Assembly (NCBI GenBank): GCA_027625915.1
Contig: JANTQA010000033.1
Span: 6,944,001 to 7,008,000 of the forward strand
Reading direction: 5' to 3'
Length of the DNA: 64,000 bases
Source: Anaeramoeba flamelloides
Lineage: Eukaryota > Metamonada > Anaeramoebidae
Below, in pieces: positions 55,301 through 64,000 of the stretch; the stretch's first letter is position 1; each line of letters begins with the position of its first letter. Made by a program: the position numbers and the translations under genes. The notes beneath the pieces are model-generated. The model was given only the letters and a program-made list of their open reading frames with translations. It was not told where the DNA came from and did not search any database.

Positions 55301-58300
55301 TCTTGATAATAATTCAATTTGTTTCTTAGTATTGTATTACATAAATAAAAGATATTAAATTTTCTGATCTCGATTTTATCTGATATTTTTTAGGGATGAA
55401 AATTGGTGTTTATTATTTTATTTTTGATCAAAAAAAATCGTTTTCCTAACTTGTTTAATCTCAACAAATTTTCAAATAGAATTAAAAACAATAAACCGTA
55501 TTTGATTGTTTAAAAAATCATTTGTACCCTTTCCATATTTCCAGTTTTTTATTGAAAATTGGTCGTACATTGTTTTCACCAAAAAAAGTGCTATTTTTTT
55601 TTTTTTTTCATTTTTTTGGAAATATTTTAATTGTTCATATTTTGAAACAAATACCTTATTTATTGATTCAATCGGTATTAATATTAAACTTAATTTGGCA
55701 TCATCAATCAACGAATACCACCACTAAAAAAGATGAGTTTTTAGGAAATGTAAAAAAAAAATTCCCACTTTTTTGGAAATACATTAGTTGGTGAGAAAAA
55801 GAGGGAAATTCAATTGTTACAGAAAAATGAAAAAAAAAAAAATAAATAAAAGTTGTAAAAAGTTGATAAAGAATTTTTTTTAAATAAAGATTAAATTTTT
55901 TATGAAATTATGTTGTTTCACGAAATTAGTTTCATTGAAATAAAGTTATTTTTGCAAGTTTCCCAAAAAAATTCCGAAATTTTTGGAACGCTTAGTAACA
56001 AAAAAGTTGGAAAGTCCATGAATAACAAATCAATTTTTTGTTTTTTGATTTTAATTGAAAATTATCTCAATCAAGAACTTGAAGGATCTTAAAATTGTAT
56101 TCAAGCAACTCAAAAATTAAAAAATTTTTCTTCTGAATGAACTTCAAAAAAATATCGTTTAGATAAAAATATTTTATATCAAGTTAAGGGCTATCTAAAA
56201 AAAGGACATTACGAGGGGGATATGGCTCAAAACGTTGGGGAAAATATCCTCTTTATCCCTTAAGATCTCGAAGAACTATTAATTTTCAAAATTTTTAGGA
56301 TTTGGAAATTTTGTTTGATCATATTCTTAGTTGTAAGTTGGTACTAAAAACTAAAATCCAACCCTTTTTTGAGATAACTCGATTTTTTCAGAGGTTTTTT
56401 ATTGGAAACTAGTAAAATACTTATCGGAGAAGAATAATGGCTGGGATATGGAAAACACTACCAGCCTTTATTTTAGCATTAGATCTTTGCAAAGTTTTAA
56501 ATTCCTAAAATTTTGAAATTTTATAGTTCTTCGAGATCTTAAGGGATAAAGAGGATATTTTCCCCAACGTTTTGAGCCATATCCCCCTCGTAATAATGTC
56601 ATTATTTTAGATAGTCCTTAAAATCCATTCAAAAAAATTTATCATTGAATTCCCATCCTTTTATTGTCAACTGTATCTCAAAAAAAAAGTTACTCAATTA
56701 ATTGTTTTTTTCCATTTTTTTTTTCTTTTTTCTTTTTTCTTTTTTACATTTTTGATCTTTGATCTTTGATTTTTTCTTTTTTCTTTTTTCTTTTTTCTTT
56801 TTTCTTTTTTCTTTTTTACATTTTTGTTGTTAATAATGAATCAGAAAATATGAAAAAAATGAATTATATTTCGAAAATTTAAATTTTATTGTTTGTTCAT
56901 TAAAATTATTAAAATATTTGTTTTTTCAAATATACAGCTGTTTAAGTTCCTGTTAGGATGTTCATTTAGGGATTTTTTTTTACTTTATTATGATATAATC
57001 ATTTTAACAAAGTGTGACTAAAAAAGTTTTTAGAACTGTATATAAATCTAGGATTAATAAACTTCAATAAAACCATTTCCAGGAACATTATTAAAAACTA
57101 TTTTGTACACACTTTTTTAAAACGAATTTAAAATTGAAAATTATTTCTCTTATTCAAAAATTTTCATCCATTAGTGCAATTTTAAAAAATGTCTGTACAA
57201 AAAGTTTTCAAAATTATCTTTAATACAGGGATTATAAATTTCAATAAAACAGTTTCCAGGCACATTATTAAAAAGTTTTTTGATCACACTTTGATTTAAC
57301 TACTTTATTAAGGAAGGTAGCCACATAATGAATTCGTAATCTATTTGATGTCGCCATCCTTAAAGATCATTTCATAATTATTAACACAATATATAATCAT
57401 TTTTTCCTTAATAAAAGAAAAAAAAAAGATGGCATATTAGCATAGATTGTTCGTCAAAAGAGTTAATGCTTACAAAATAATGATAAATTCAAATCATTGT
57501 CTTTAGAAATTTAATAGTTCACTTTTCATTTTGTAAATTTTTAAACCTCAGTTTTGAAGAATGTTGAATAAAGATTTTTATTGGTTTTAAAATGCAAAAA
57601 AACTTTGTAAATTACTTTAGTTTCATAAATATCTTTATTGAAAAGAAATCTTTTGAAAGTAAAGTTATTGGGATTTCGAAAAAAGGGAAAGTGAGGTATT
57701 AAATTTTTTATATCTTTTTGAATTTATCATTGTAATAAAATTCAATTTTTAATGGAAATTGAGTTGTAAATAAATTCAAAAATGAAAATTTAAATTTTGT
57801 GGTTGGTAATTTCAAAAAATGGAGTGGAAAAACTTTTAAATTTAAGCAAAATGTGAGATTTATCTCTAATTTTTTGCAAATTAAAAAACAAATAATAATA
57901 ATAAAAAAGAAAAAAAAAAAAAAAAGAATAATAAGCAAAATTTACCTTGACCAGATTTAATTTTAGTAGATGTATTATTACTACTAATTTTCCAGATTTC
58001 ATATTCTTTTTGGTCACAAATTAAAAAGCATTTTACTTGTGGTTGATAGGCAATTGTCTCTAATGGATATTTTGACATTGGCGAAAATGGCATTATAGCT
58101 AAATCAGCATTGTCCTTGATATTATACAGTCTAATTTTTTCATCTTTATAATAAAAAATATTATTATTTTCCACAGTAAATGCCGGCCTTTCTTTTTCCA
58201 ATTTGAAAACAACAAATCCATTGGAATGCCCAGCAGCAAATAAATTCAAAGTAGGATGAGCAACAATTTGAGTGAATTTCTTTGTCGAGCTTTTGATTGT

Positions 58301-59224
58301 TTTGATTGCCTTCCTTTTTTGGATGCTCCAGATTTTTAAGGAACCATCCTCAGCGGTACTCAAAATGCGATCGTTGTTTCTTGGGTCAAAGATCGTGCTA
58401 ATAATTGCCTTCGAGTGTCCATAGAGTGTTTCAATAAGCCAGGCCTTGGTTTCTGATGTTCTCCACACCTTGATTGACTTGTCCTCAGAGCCTGAGACGA
58501 TCATTGGCGATTGTGGGTGGAATGTAGCGCAATTCACTGAGCGTTGGTGGTCGTCTAAAATGAAATTGACAACGACGTCGCTTGAGCCAAAGAGCATATC
58601 GCTCATTGCCGTGGAGTTGTTTTTTTTCCTTCGGCTTCTCCCAATCATGCCAAATGAGCCCAAGCCAGAGCCCCCCGTGCCTCCGCCGCTCATCACAGAC
58701 AGGTTTTTTCTTTTTAGTGGCGAACAGTCCCACACTCGGATCGTTTTGTCAAGACTGGACGTTAAAACCAAGTCTCTTGTGGGGTGAAAGCTTGCTGACA
58801 TCACGTAGTGATCGTGCCCAGACAGGATCGAAATACAGTTACGAGAGATCCAATTCCAGATCCTAATCGACTGATCGTCGGAGCATGAGATAAGCCATGG
58901 GTGCTCGTTATGGAACTGCACCATTCGCACATAGTCAATGTGCCCCACCAGTGTAAACAGCTCCTTTTTCTCTTTATAATTAAACACCCTGATCAATTCA
59001 TCATCACCCCCACACACAAAGATTGGCTGTGTTGAATGAATGTCAATCGATCGGACAGGGCCAGTTGGTTCTGTGAATGTGTGGATGAGTAACCCTAGTA
59101 AATAATCCCACATTTGGATTTGACCGTTTAATAAACCAATCAACACCCAGGGCCTTGTTGGGTGAAGACTTAAACAAAGTACCTGTTTTGTTTTTCCTTC
59201 ATATTTATTTATAATCGAGATCAT
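52305..59224 (-). CDS. COPA: Coatomer subunit alpha (COPI coat)
   Basis: Exon 1 is 57946-59224, exon 2 is 52305-54865; the phase-1 join (CAAG|GTAAAT ... TATAG|GACAT) gives 1279 residues, the expected size. Exon 1 encodes the N-terminal WD40 propeller: LSLHPTRPWVLIGLLNGQIQ, VCGGDDELIRVFNYKEKKEL, GHIDYVRMVQFHNEHPWLI, SCSDDQSIRIWNW, FHPTRDLVLTSSLDKTIRVW, HPTLNLFAAGHSNG. Exon 2 starts HYGIFIDKNRFAVLDKN, then the second propeller and solenoid (KGYPEIALYLVKDPQTRFDL, NFDKLSFLYLVTGN). An acidic/Asn-rich linker with K/N/E-rich low complexity follows, and then the C-terminal domain that binds epsilon-COP (RNPFVICCYSYTAIYKGS). The protein forms the outer COPI layer on Golgi vesicles, and its propellers bind KKxx cargo. 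The C-terminus carries CPFC-x12-CNVC, which could hold zinc. The Met at 54641 is internal, not a start. Confidence 0.96.
55018..55054. repeat. (TCATTT)n microsatellite
   Basis: Six TCATTT units in a row, then TCATTTTCC. Inside the COPA intron. Confidence 0.9.
55199..55779. mobile_element. TA-flanked inverted-repeat element, family 3, copy 2
   Basis: Left end TTCCAAAAATTGGGGCAAAT, right end TTCCCACTTTTTTGGAAA then TA. Shares nearly all of its length with 16611-17181 (TGATTCTTGATAATAATTCA, GATATTAAATTTTCTGATCT, GGTCGTACATTGTTTTCACC). The short open frames here on both strands are repeat-internal. Confidence 0.88.
56188..56617. mobile_element. TTAA-flanked element with ~90-bp inverted termini
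   Basis: TTAA (56184-56187) then GGGCTATCTAAAA...; right end TTTTAGATAGTCC then TTAA (56618-56621). The arms share GAGGGGGATATGGCTCAAAA, CGTTGGGGAAAATATCCTCT and TTATCCCTTAAGATCTCGAA. They are nearly identical over about 90 bp, so the copy is young. The centre (~240 bp) is non-coding. One copy in the window. Confidence 0.9.
56713..56818. repeat. (CTTTTTT)n microsatellite with a GATCTTT interruption
   Basis: Two blocks of CTTTTTT units, each ending in ACATTTTTG, with GATCTTTGATCTTTGA between them. The repeated ACATTTTTG suggests the whole block was duplicated. Confidence 0.9.
57040..57300. repeat. Diverged tandem duplication (~186-bp period)
   Basis: AAACTTCAATAAAACCATTT then CCAGGAACATTATTAAAAA at about 57058 recurs as AAATTTCAATAAAACAGTTT then CCAGGCACATTATTAAAAA at about 57236. 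Both are followed by a (G)AT/TACACACTTT-like segment. In the COPA intron. Confidence 0.75.
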
Positions 59225-60599
59225 CTGTATTAAAAGTTTGTTGAAAGGTTTTGTTTTTTTGATGGAAGGTTTTTATTTTTTTTTTATTTTTTGTTTTTTA
59301 TTTTTTTTTTTTATTTAAAAGGTCGTTTTTTGTGGAAAGAGTGTTTGTTTTGTTTTGGGTTTAAAAAGTTTCAAATTTATTTATTTTTTGAGTCATTTTT
59401 TTTTAAAAAAAAAGAAAAAAAAAAATTAAAAAAAAAAAAAAGAGAAATCAAGACAAAAGAAAAGAAAGAAAAAAAAGTCAATGAAAAAGGTTGTTTTTTT
59501 TTAATTTTATGAATAAAGTAAAAGTTTTGTTAGTTTACTTACAAAAAAATAAAGTTGTTTTGCTTAAAAGACAACAAAAAATGTTTTTTTTTTTTTTCAC
59601 CAATAATGACTTGGAAATGAGTTTGAAGCTTATGTTTAATCGTAAAAGAAAGGGTAGAATATTTGTTTTGAATCACAAGTTCAATTTTTTCAACAATTTA
59701 TCAGAATTATTTAATATCTATTGATAACAGGTTCTAATTTTGAAAATTACTTATTGGAGTTCTCTCTCAAGTGTTTCCATCTTTATCAAAAAGTGATATT
59801 ACATTCTTTTAACACATCTTTCAGTAAGACCGAAAAAAAAGTATTGAAACGAAATTTTGTTTTTACAAGATTGAACAAAAGTTCATCTTTTTGATTTTAT
59901 ATTCGGAATAATTTAATGTTTGTTAGGTGTCTATTTTATTTTGATCTTTGAGATTACTTATTCATTAATTATAGGATGAAAAAACAATAAATAATTTTTG
60001 TTCGGAAATTTCATAATATTTGAATCTTTTTTCAATTTTAAGAACAATACCCAATTGTTAAATTGAAAAACATAAATACAATTTTGATAAATTTTCTTTT
60101 GTTAAATCAATTTTGAAAGATATTCAGATCTAAATGGACTATTATAAGGTAATTAATTTTTTTTTTGAAAAAATATTACTTAATTTCAATTATTCGCCCA
60201 TCGAAAAAGAATTTATGAAAATTCAAGAATTTTTCTGTTATTAAGTAAACAACAACACAAATTTAACAGTTGAGTACTTTTTAAAGTTAATAAGGTTCAA
60301 AGGATAGAATTTAGCATAAGTTTTCAAGAAAATTGAAGTGTAATTGATACAAAGGTTATAATTATTAGTTATTGATCTGATATTCTAAAAAACTAAGGTT
60401 GATCAAAAGAAAAACAAAAGGGAAAATATCCAGTCGAAAAGAGATCATATATTGAAACAATTGTTGAATTTTGTAAAATTGAAATTGAGCAACCCTGTTA
60501 TTAAATATAGATATACTGGTAATATTCTTAGCATTATTACAAAAAAAGATCAAGCATGTTAATTAGTTCAAGTGTACAGTGAATAAAAAAACACCTATA

Positions 60600-60900
60600 A
60601 AAAGTTTTCAATCTGTGTTTAAAATAAAAATCCATGTTTTTTTTTCTTCTTGTTTCTAATACAAAATCCAAGTGCGTAACCAGTTCTGTACTTATGTTAA
60701 AATCATTTTTGAAAGTTCAAACTATGATATTTTGAGTAAAATTTAAATTAGAATTTGAATTTAATTTGTTCATATTTTTATTATTTTTTCAATTTTTTTA
60801 GAATTTTATTATTTTATTTTGACTATAGATAAAAATTTTATCTCTATTTTTTTTGAGATAAATTTTGCAATTTGATTCACCCTTTTTAGAATTTCTTGTT
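60600..60900 (-). repeat. Dispersed repeat, family 5, second inverted fragment
   Basis: TTTTTTTTCTTCTTGTTTCT, ATGATATTTTGAGTAAAATT and TTTTGCAATTTGATTCACCC follow the order seen at 46380-46640. Confidence 0.5.
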
Positions 60901-61521
60901 TTTTTTTCTTTTTATTTTTTCCTTATTTTCTTGTCAATTGTTTTTTTTTTTTTGGCATTTAAACATAAAAAAATGGATATTCCCTTTGATGGGATAAACA
61001 CAATGAGTTAATACTATACGTAAATAGACTATAAGAAAACACAAATAAAAGTACATTTATAGAAAGATTTACACTTCATCAATAACAAGAATAAATTTTC
61101 TTCCGTTTTCAATTGATGAAAGAGATCACAATTTTTTTAGAACCAAATGAATATAGAAGGCAATTTTGAGAAAATGAAAGATTTTTGCTATAAGTTTGTA
61201 ATCAAAAAGTTTAAATAATTGTTTTTTAATACACAAGTATACACATCTTTCAATTAATCAAGATATTTTTAGAATTAAAATTATTATTATTATTTTTTAT
61301 TTTATATTCATTGAATTTCAATTTCCAAAATTTAATAATTAAATATCTAGATTTTTTAAATAATTTATTATAATTTATACAATATTTTTAAAAAAAATAA
61401 AAAAATAGTTTCCTGTTTTTCTACTTAAAATTAAATTTTTAATCATTTTTTTGTCAACTCTGATATTTTTTTGTTATTTTTTCCTTATAAAATTATTTTA
61501 CTCAGAAATGGAATCAAAATA

Positions 61522-61536
61522 CCCCCCCCCCCCCCC
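61522..61536. repeat. C15 homopolymer
   Basis: Fifteen consecutive C, then TTTTTT. By far the most GC-rich run in a window otherwise dominated by A and T homopolymers. Confidence 0.9.
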
Positions 61537-61853
61537 TTTTTTCTAATAGAGTTTTAGTAGTAACTAGAACATTATTTTTTGATCCCATAGAATCAGATTT
61601 TAAGAGTTTTTGATATATTTGATGAATTCCCCTTAAAAAACTTCATTAAAAAGGAAAATGTTAATATTTATTGATTTAATTATACTATTTTAATATAATA
61701 ATTTCAACGCTTAACTTTTTGATATTCTAAAAATTCCAAAAAAAAATGAATCATTTTGACATTCTGATTATTATCATTTGGATTATAAAGTCTTTATTTA
61801 GGTTTTAAATTGAATTTCCTATGGTTTAATAAAGTAATTTAAAAGAATTTTTA

Positions 61854-62049
61854 CAACAATTCAACCTTTAAGGCACAAACTTTCAACGAAATTTAAGGCA
61901 CAAAACAATCTCAAATTCAGACACAAAATTTGTAATTTATTTTTTTTACAATTTATTTTACTAGAGTCTGAATTTTGTGTCTTAATTTGAGATTATTTTT
62001 ATATCTTAAATTTCAGTGAAAGTCTGTGCCTTAAATTAGTAACGGTCTG
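61854..62049. mobile_element. Palindromic TA-flanked MITE, family 1, copy 5
   Basis: Left CAACAATTCAACCTTTAAGG, interior GCACAAACTTTCAACGAAAT, right CTTAAATTAGTAACGGTCTG, TA at 61852-61853 and 62050-62051. The ends are worn but both arms are recognisable. Confidence 0.85.
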
Positions 62050-62149
62050 TAATAAAATGACTTGGTTATTTTTTTGTGTTTTTTTCTTTGTTCAACAGAA
62101 GGGAAAATTTGTTTATTATCTATTAGTTGAAATAAATATTTTTATCTTT

Positions 62150-62295
62150 TAGTCAGTTACTAATTTAAGGCACAGAATTTTAATGAAATTTAAGATATAA
62201 AAATATCTCAAATTAAGTCTCAAAATTTGGATTTTTTTTTATTTTATAAGTTATTTTAATACAATCTGAAGTTTGTACATTAAAGTGAAACTGGC
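62150..62295. mobile_element. Palindromic MITE, family 1, copy 6 (deleted)
   Basis: Left TAGTCAGTTACTAATTTAAG, right TTGTACATTAAAGTGAAACTGGC. About 50 bp shorter than the others, with most of the right arm missing. Only 100 bp from copy 5. Confidence 0.75.
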
Positions 62296-63407
62296 CGAAT
62301 TTCTTTTAAGTGCAAATTTTAAATAATTATTGTAATTTTTTTGAAATGAAATATATTTTATAATTTTGGTATTCCAAAACAAGGTTTTTCTCTTTTCAAG
62401 TATATTATTGTAAAATTCTTTTATAAACAATAATCTTTTTTTCTTATCTGAGGAGAAAAAATATTTCTTTATTATATTTTGAAAATAAACTAAATTTCAT
62501 AATAAATGAAAAAAAAAAATTATATATTTTTCTTTGATTTTTAGATCAAAAACAAATATTTTTAGTTTATAAAACTGATTATTAAAATAGAAATTTTTTT
62601 ATTATTATAGATAACTTAAATTTATAAAAATATTTATTTTATGAATTTGGTTTTATAATGAGCCAATGATTTCGAAATGGAGTATCGGCTGGGGTTTGGG
62701 ATTTTCAAAAATGAGAAAAATACATCAAAATTTTTAAACAAATAATTTTTTTCTGAAAATAAAAATTAAAAAGGCACCTAAATTATAGTAATCAGATTTA
62801 TTTTTTATTTTTTCACTTCAAGAATCTGTAATAAAAAATATTGGATTTTAGTTTATATTTATGAAAATATTTTTTTTTTTTAGATGGTTCTAGAATTTGT
62901 TGTAAAAAATGTTGGAATTTAATGAAATTTTTTTCAAAAATTTAACAGTTTGATAATCACACATATTGTCAACTTAAATTAGATTAATAATACACACAAT
63001 AATATAATAATATTCTATGCCCTAAAGGTAAACATATCATATTCCAAAATTATGAATGACAATTCCATTAGATTTATAAAGTTAAATATGAACCTTGAGA
63101 AGAAAAAATAAATTAAAAAAAAACCTCTATTGTATTGCCATTGGATTGGGTTATTATCCCTCAAATGGCTTAAGGAACCATCCAAAAGAGATTAATCCAC
63201 AATATTATGATAATTTTTTAATCCATAAAAAACATTTCAACAAATTCAAGTGATTAAAAATAGAAAAAGTATAAGAATACAATATAAAAATATATTTACT
63301 TTTTCCAATTTCAAATTGTTATTTATTACATTTAGACCAACTTTTAATGATAATTTTCAACTACGGTTTCCCCAATGATATTTATATAATTTATTATTTA
63401 TTTAGTA

Positions 63408-63410
<3 letters not shown>

Positions 63411-63466
<56 letters not shown>
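63411..63466. repeat. (TA)28 microsatellite
   Basis: Uninterrupted TA dinucleotides. A second run follows at 63690-63715, and shorter ones at 20319-20338, 42180-42199 and 51459-51472. Confidence 0.95.
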
Positions 63467-63470
<4 letters not shown>

Positions 63471-64000
63471 TAATTTCAAAAAGAGGGGCAGATTTTCCAT
63501 CAGAAAAAAATTTGTTTAATTGTTGTGTTTTTTTTTTGAATAATAAGGTATTTTACTAAATTTTTTACAGAAAATATCCAATATAGAATAATAAATAAAA
63601 ATGTTGTATAATTTTTGTATTTTTTGATAACAAATGCTAAAAGAAAAAAATAATAAAAAAAAGTTTACCCCTAATTTTGAAATTTGGCTTATATATATAT
63701 ATATATATATATATAAAGAGCCCATAGCTTATTATTATTTCCTTTTCACTCAATATTATTGTATTACCTTTTAAAACACCCAACAAAAAATAAATTGAAT
63801 ATTGTCTAAATTTACAAAAGAGAACTGGGCACTCTCACCAATTAAATAATTGGAAAATCAAAACACAACCATTTAAAAATAAAAAAATCTTGATCATATG
63901 TATATATATATTAGGTAACTTAACTCTCTGGTGACTCAGGAAGTTCTTATTTATCAAATGATCCATGAATAAAAAATCAAAAAAAAGATCAAAAACACAC

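Larger units (their letters stand above)
54866..57945 (-). other. COPA intron (3.1 kb)
   Basis: Separates the first WD40 propeller from the second. Holds a (CATTTT) run (55018-55054), family 3 copy 2 (55199-55779), a TTAA-flanked long-palindrome element (56188-56617), a (CTTTTTT)n microsatellite (56713-56818), a ~186-bp-spaced tandem duplication (57040-57300) and a tract related to 3345-3600 (57470-57680). Confidence 0.93.
59225..64000. other. Gene-free region upstream of COPA
   Basis: The COPA promoter should lie near 59.2-59.6 kb, where there are T-rich then A/G-rich tracts. The rest holds a family 5 fragment (60600-60900), a C15 run, two family 1 MITEs (61854, 62150) and (TA)n runs. I support no gene; short frames are homopolymer-driven. 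Confidence 0.7.

Noticed and set aside
55506..55794. Small frames on both strands in the COPA intron
   Set aside because: Internal to a family 3 repeat and not kept in the other copies.
63347..63725. Frames encoding IYIYIY runs
   Set aside because: Direct translation of (TA)n microsatellites.

Overview
This window is a stretch of a very AT-rich eukaryotic nuclear genome. The evidence is spliceosomal GT..AG introns, eukaryote-only proteins (CCT/TCP1, coactosin, coatomer alpha, VMA21-like, PX and FHA domains), and Lys/Asn/Glu/Gln-rich low-complexity runs inside otherwise conserved proteins. The style is that of an amoeboid or anaerobic free-living protist (Amoebozoa or Anaeramoebae come to mind), but the sequence alone does not fix the lineage. 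I see no bacterial, viral, organellar or CRISPR signal and no recognisable tRNA or rRNA gene.

Layout: 1-278 (+) is the 3' end of the chaperonin subunit CCT1/TCP-1 alpha. 4817-5455 (+) is coactosin, two exons. 9260-18724 (+) is an 822-residue eEF2-like protein built from three exons spread over 9.5 kb; its GTPase motifs and diphthamide histidine are lost. 20357-23218 (-) is a 953-residue coiled-coil protein with a C-terminal PH-like domain. 27421-36893 (+) is a three-exon FHA / degenerate AAA / active AAA ATPase of the architecture known from plants. 39660-40097 (-) is a VMA21-like V-ATPase assembly factor. 41265-48498 (-) is a PX protein that I join across a 5.8-kb intron to a ThuA/class-I amidotransferase-like C-terminal half. 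52305-59224 (-) is coatomer alpha (COPA), two exons. The last 4.8 kb holds no gene I can support.

Most of the remaining sequence is intron or intergenic DNA filled with small non-autonomous repeats. I distinguish: (a) a ~196-bp TA-flanked palindromic MITE, six copies; (b) three TTAA-flanked inverted-repeat families; (c) a ~575-bp TA-flanked family with GGGGC-containing termini, three copies, one carrying a nested copy of (a); (d) a ~710-bp TA-flanked family, two copies; (e) three weaker dispersed families; (f) arrays of small hairpins separated by a CCTAACG(GCG) linker; (g) two LINE-like remnants. No autonomous transposase or reverse transcriptase was found.

The genes are ordinary housekeeping genes: protein folding, actin, COPI coat, V-ATPase assembly, and AAA ATPase. 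They do not form a single pathway. The points of greatest interest are the full-length but catalytically disarmed eEF2 paralogue, the FHA-AAA-AAA protein whose two P-loops are interrupted by introns at the same codon and phase, the PX-ThuA-like fusion, and the systematic occupation of very long introns by miniature transposons. Exon joins were inferred from GT/AG sites, matching phase and continuous homology; none was tested against RNA data.
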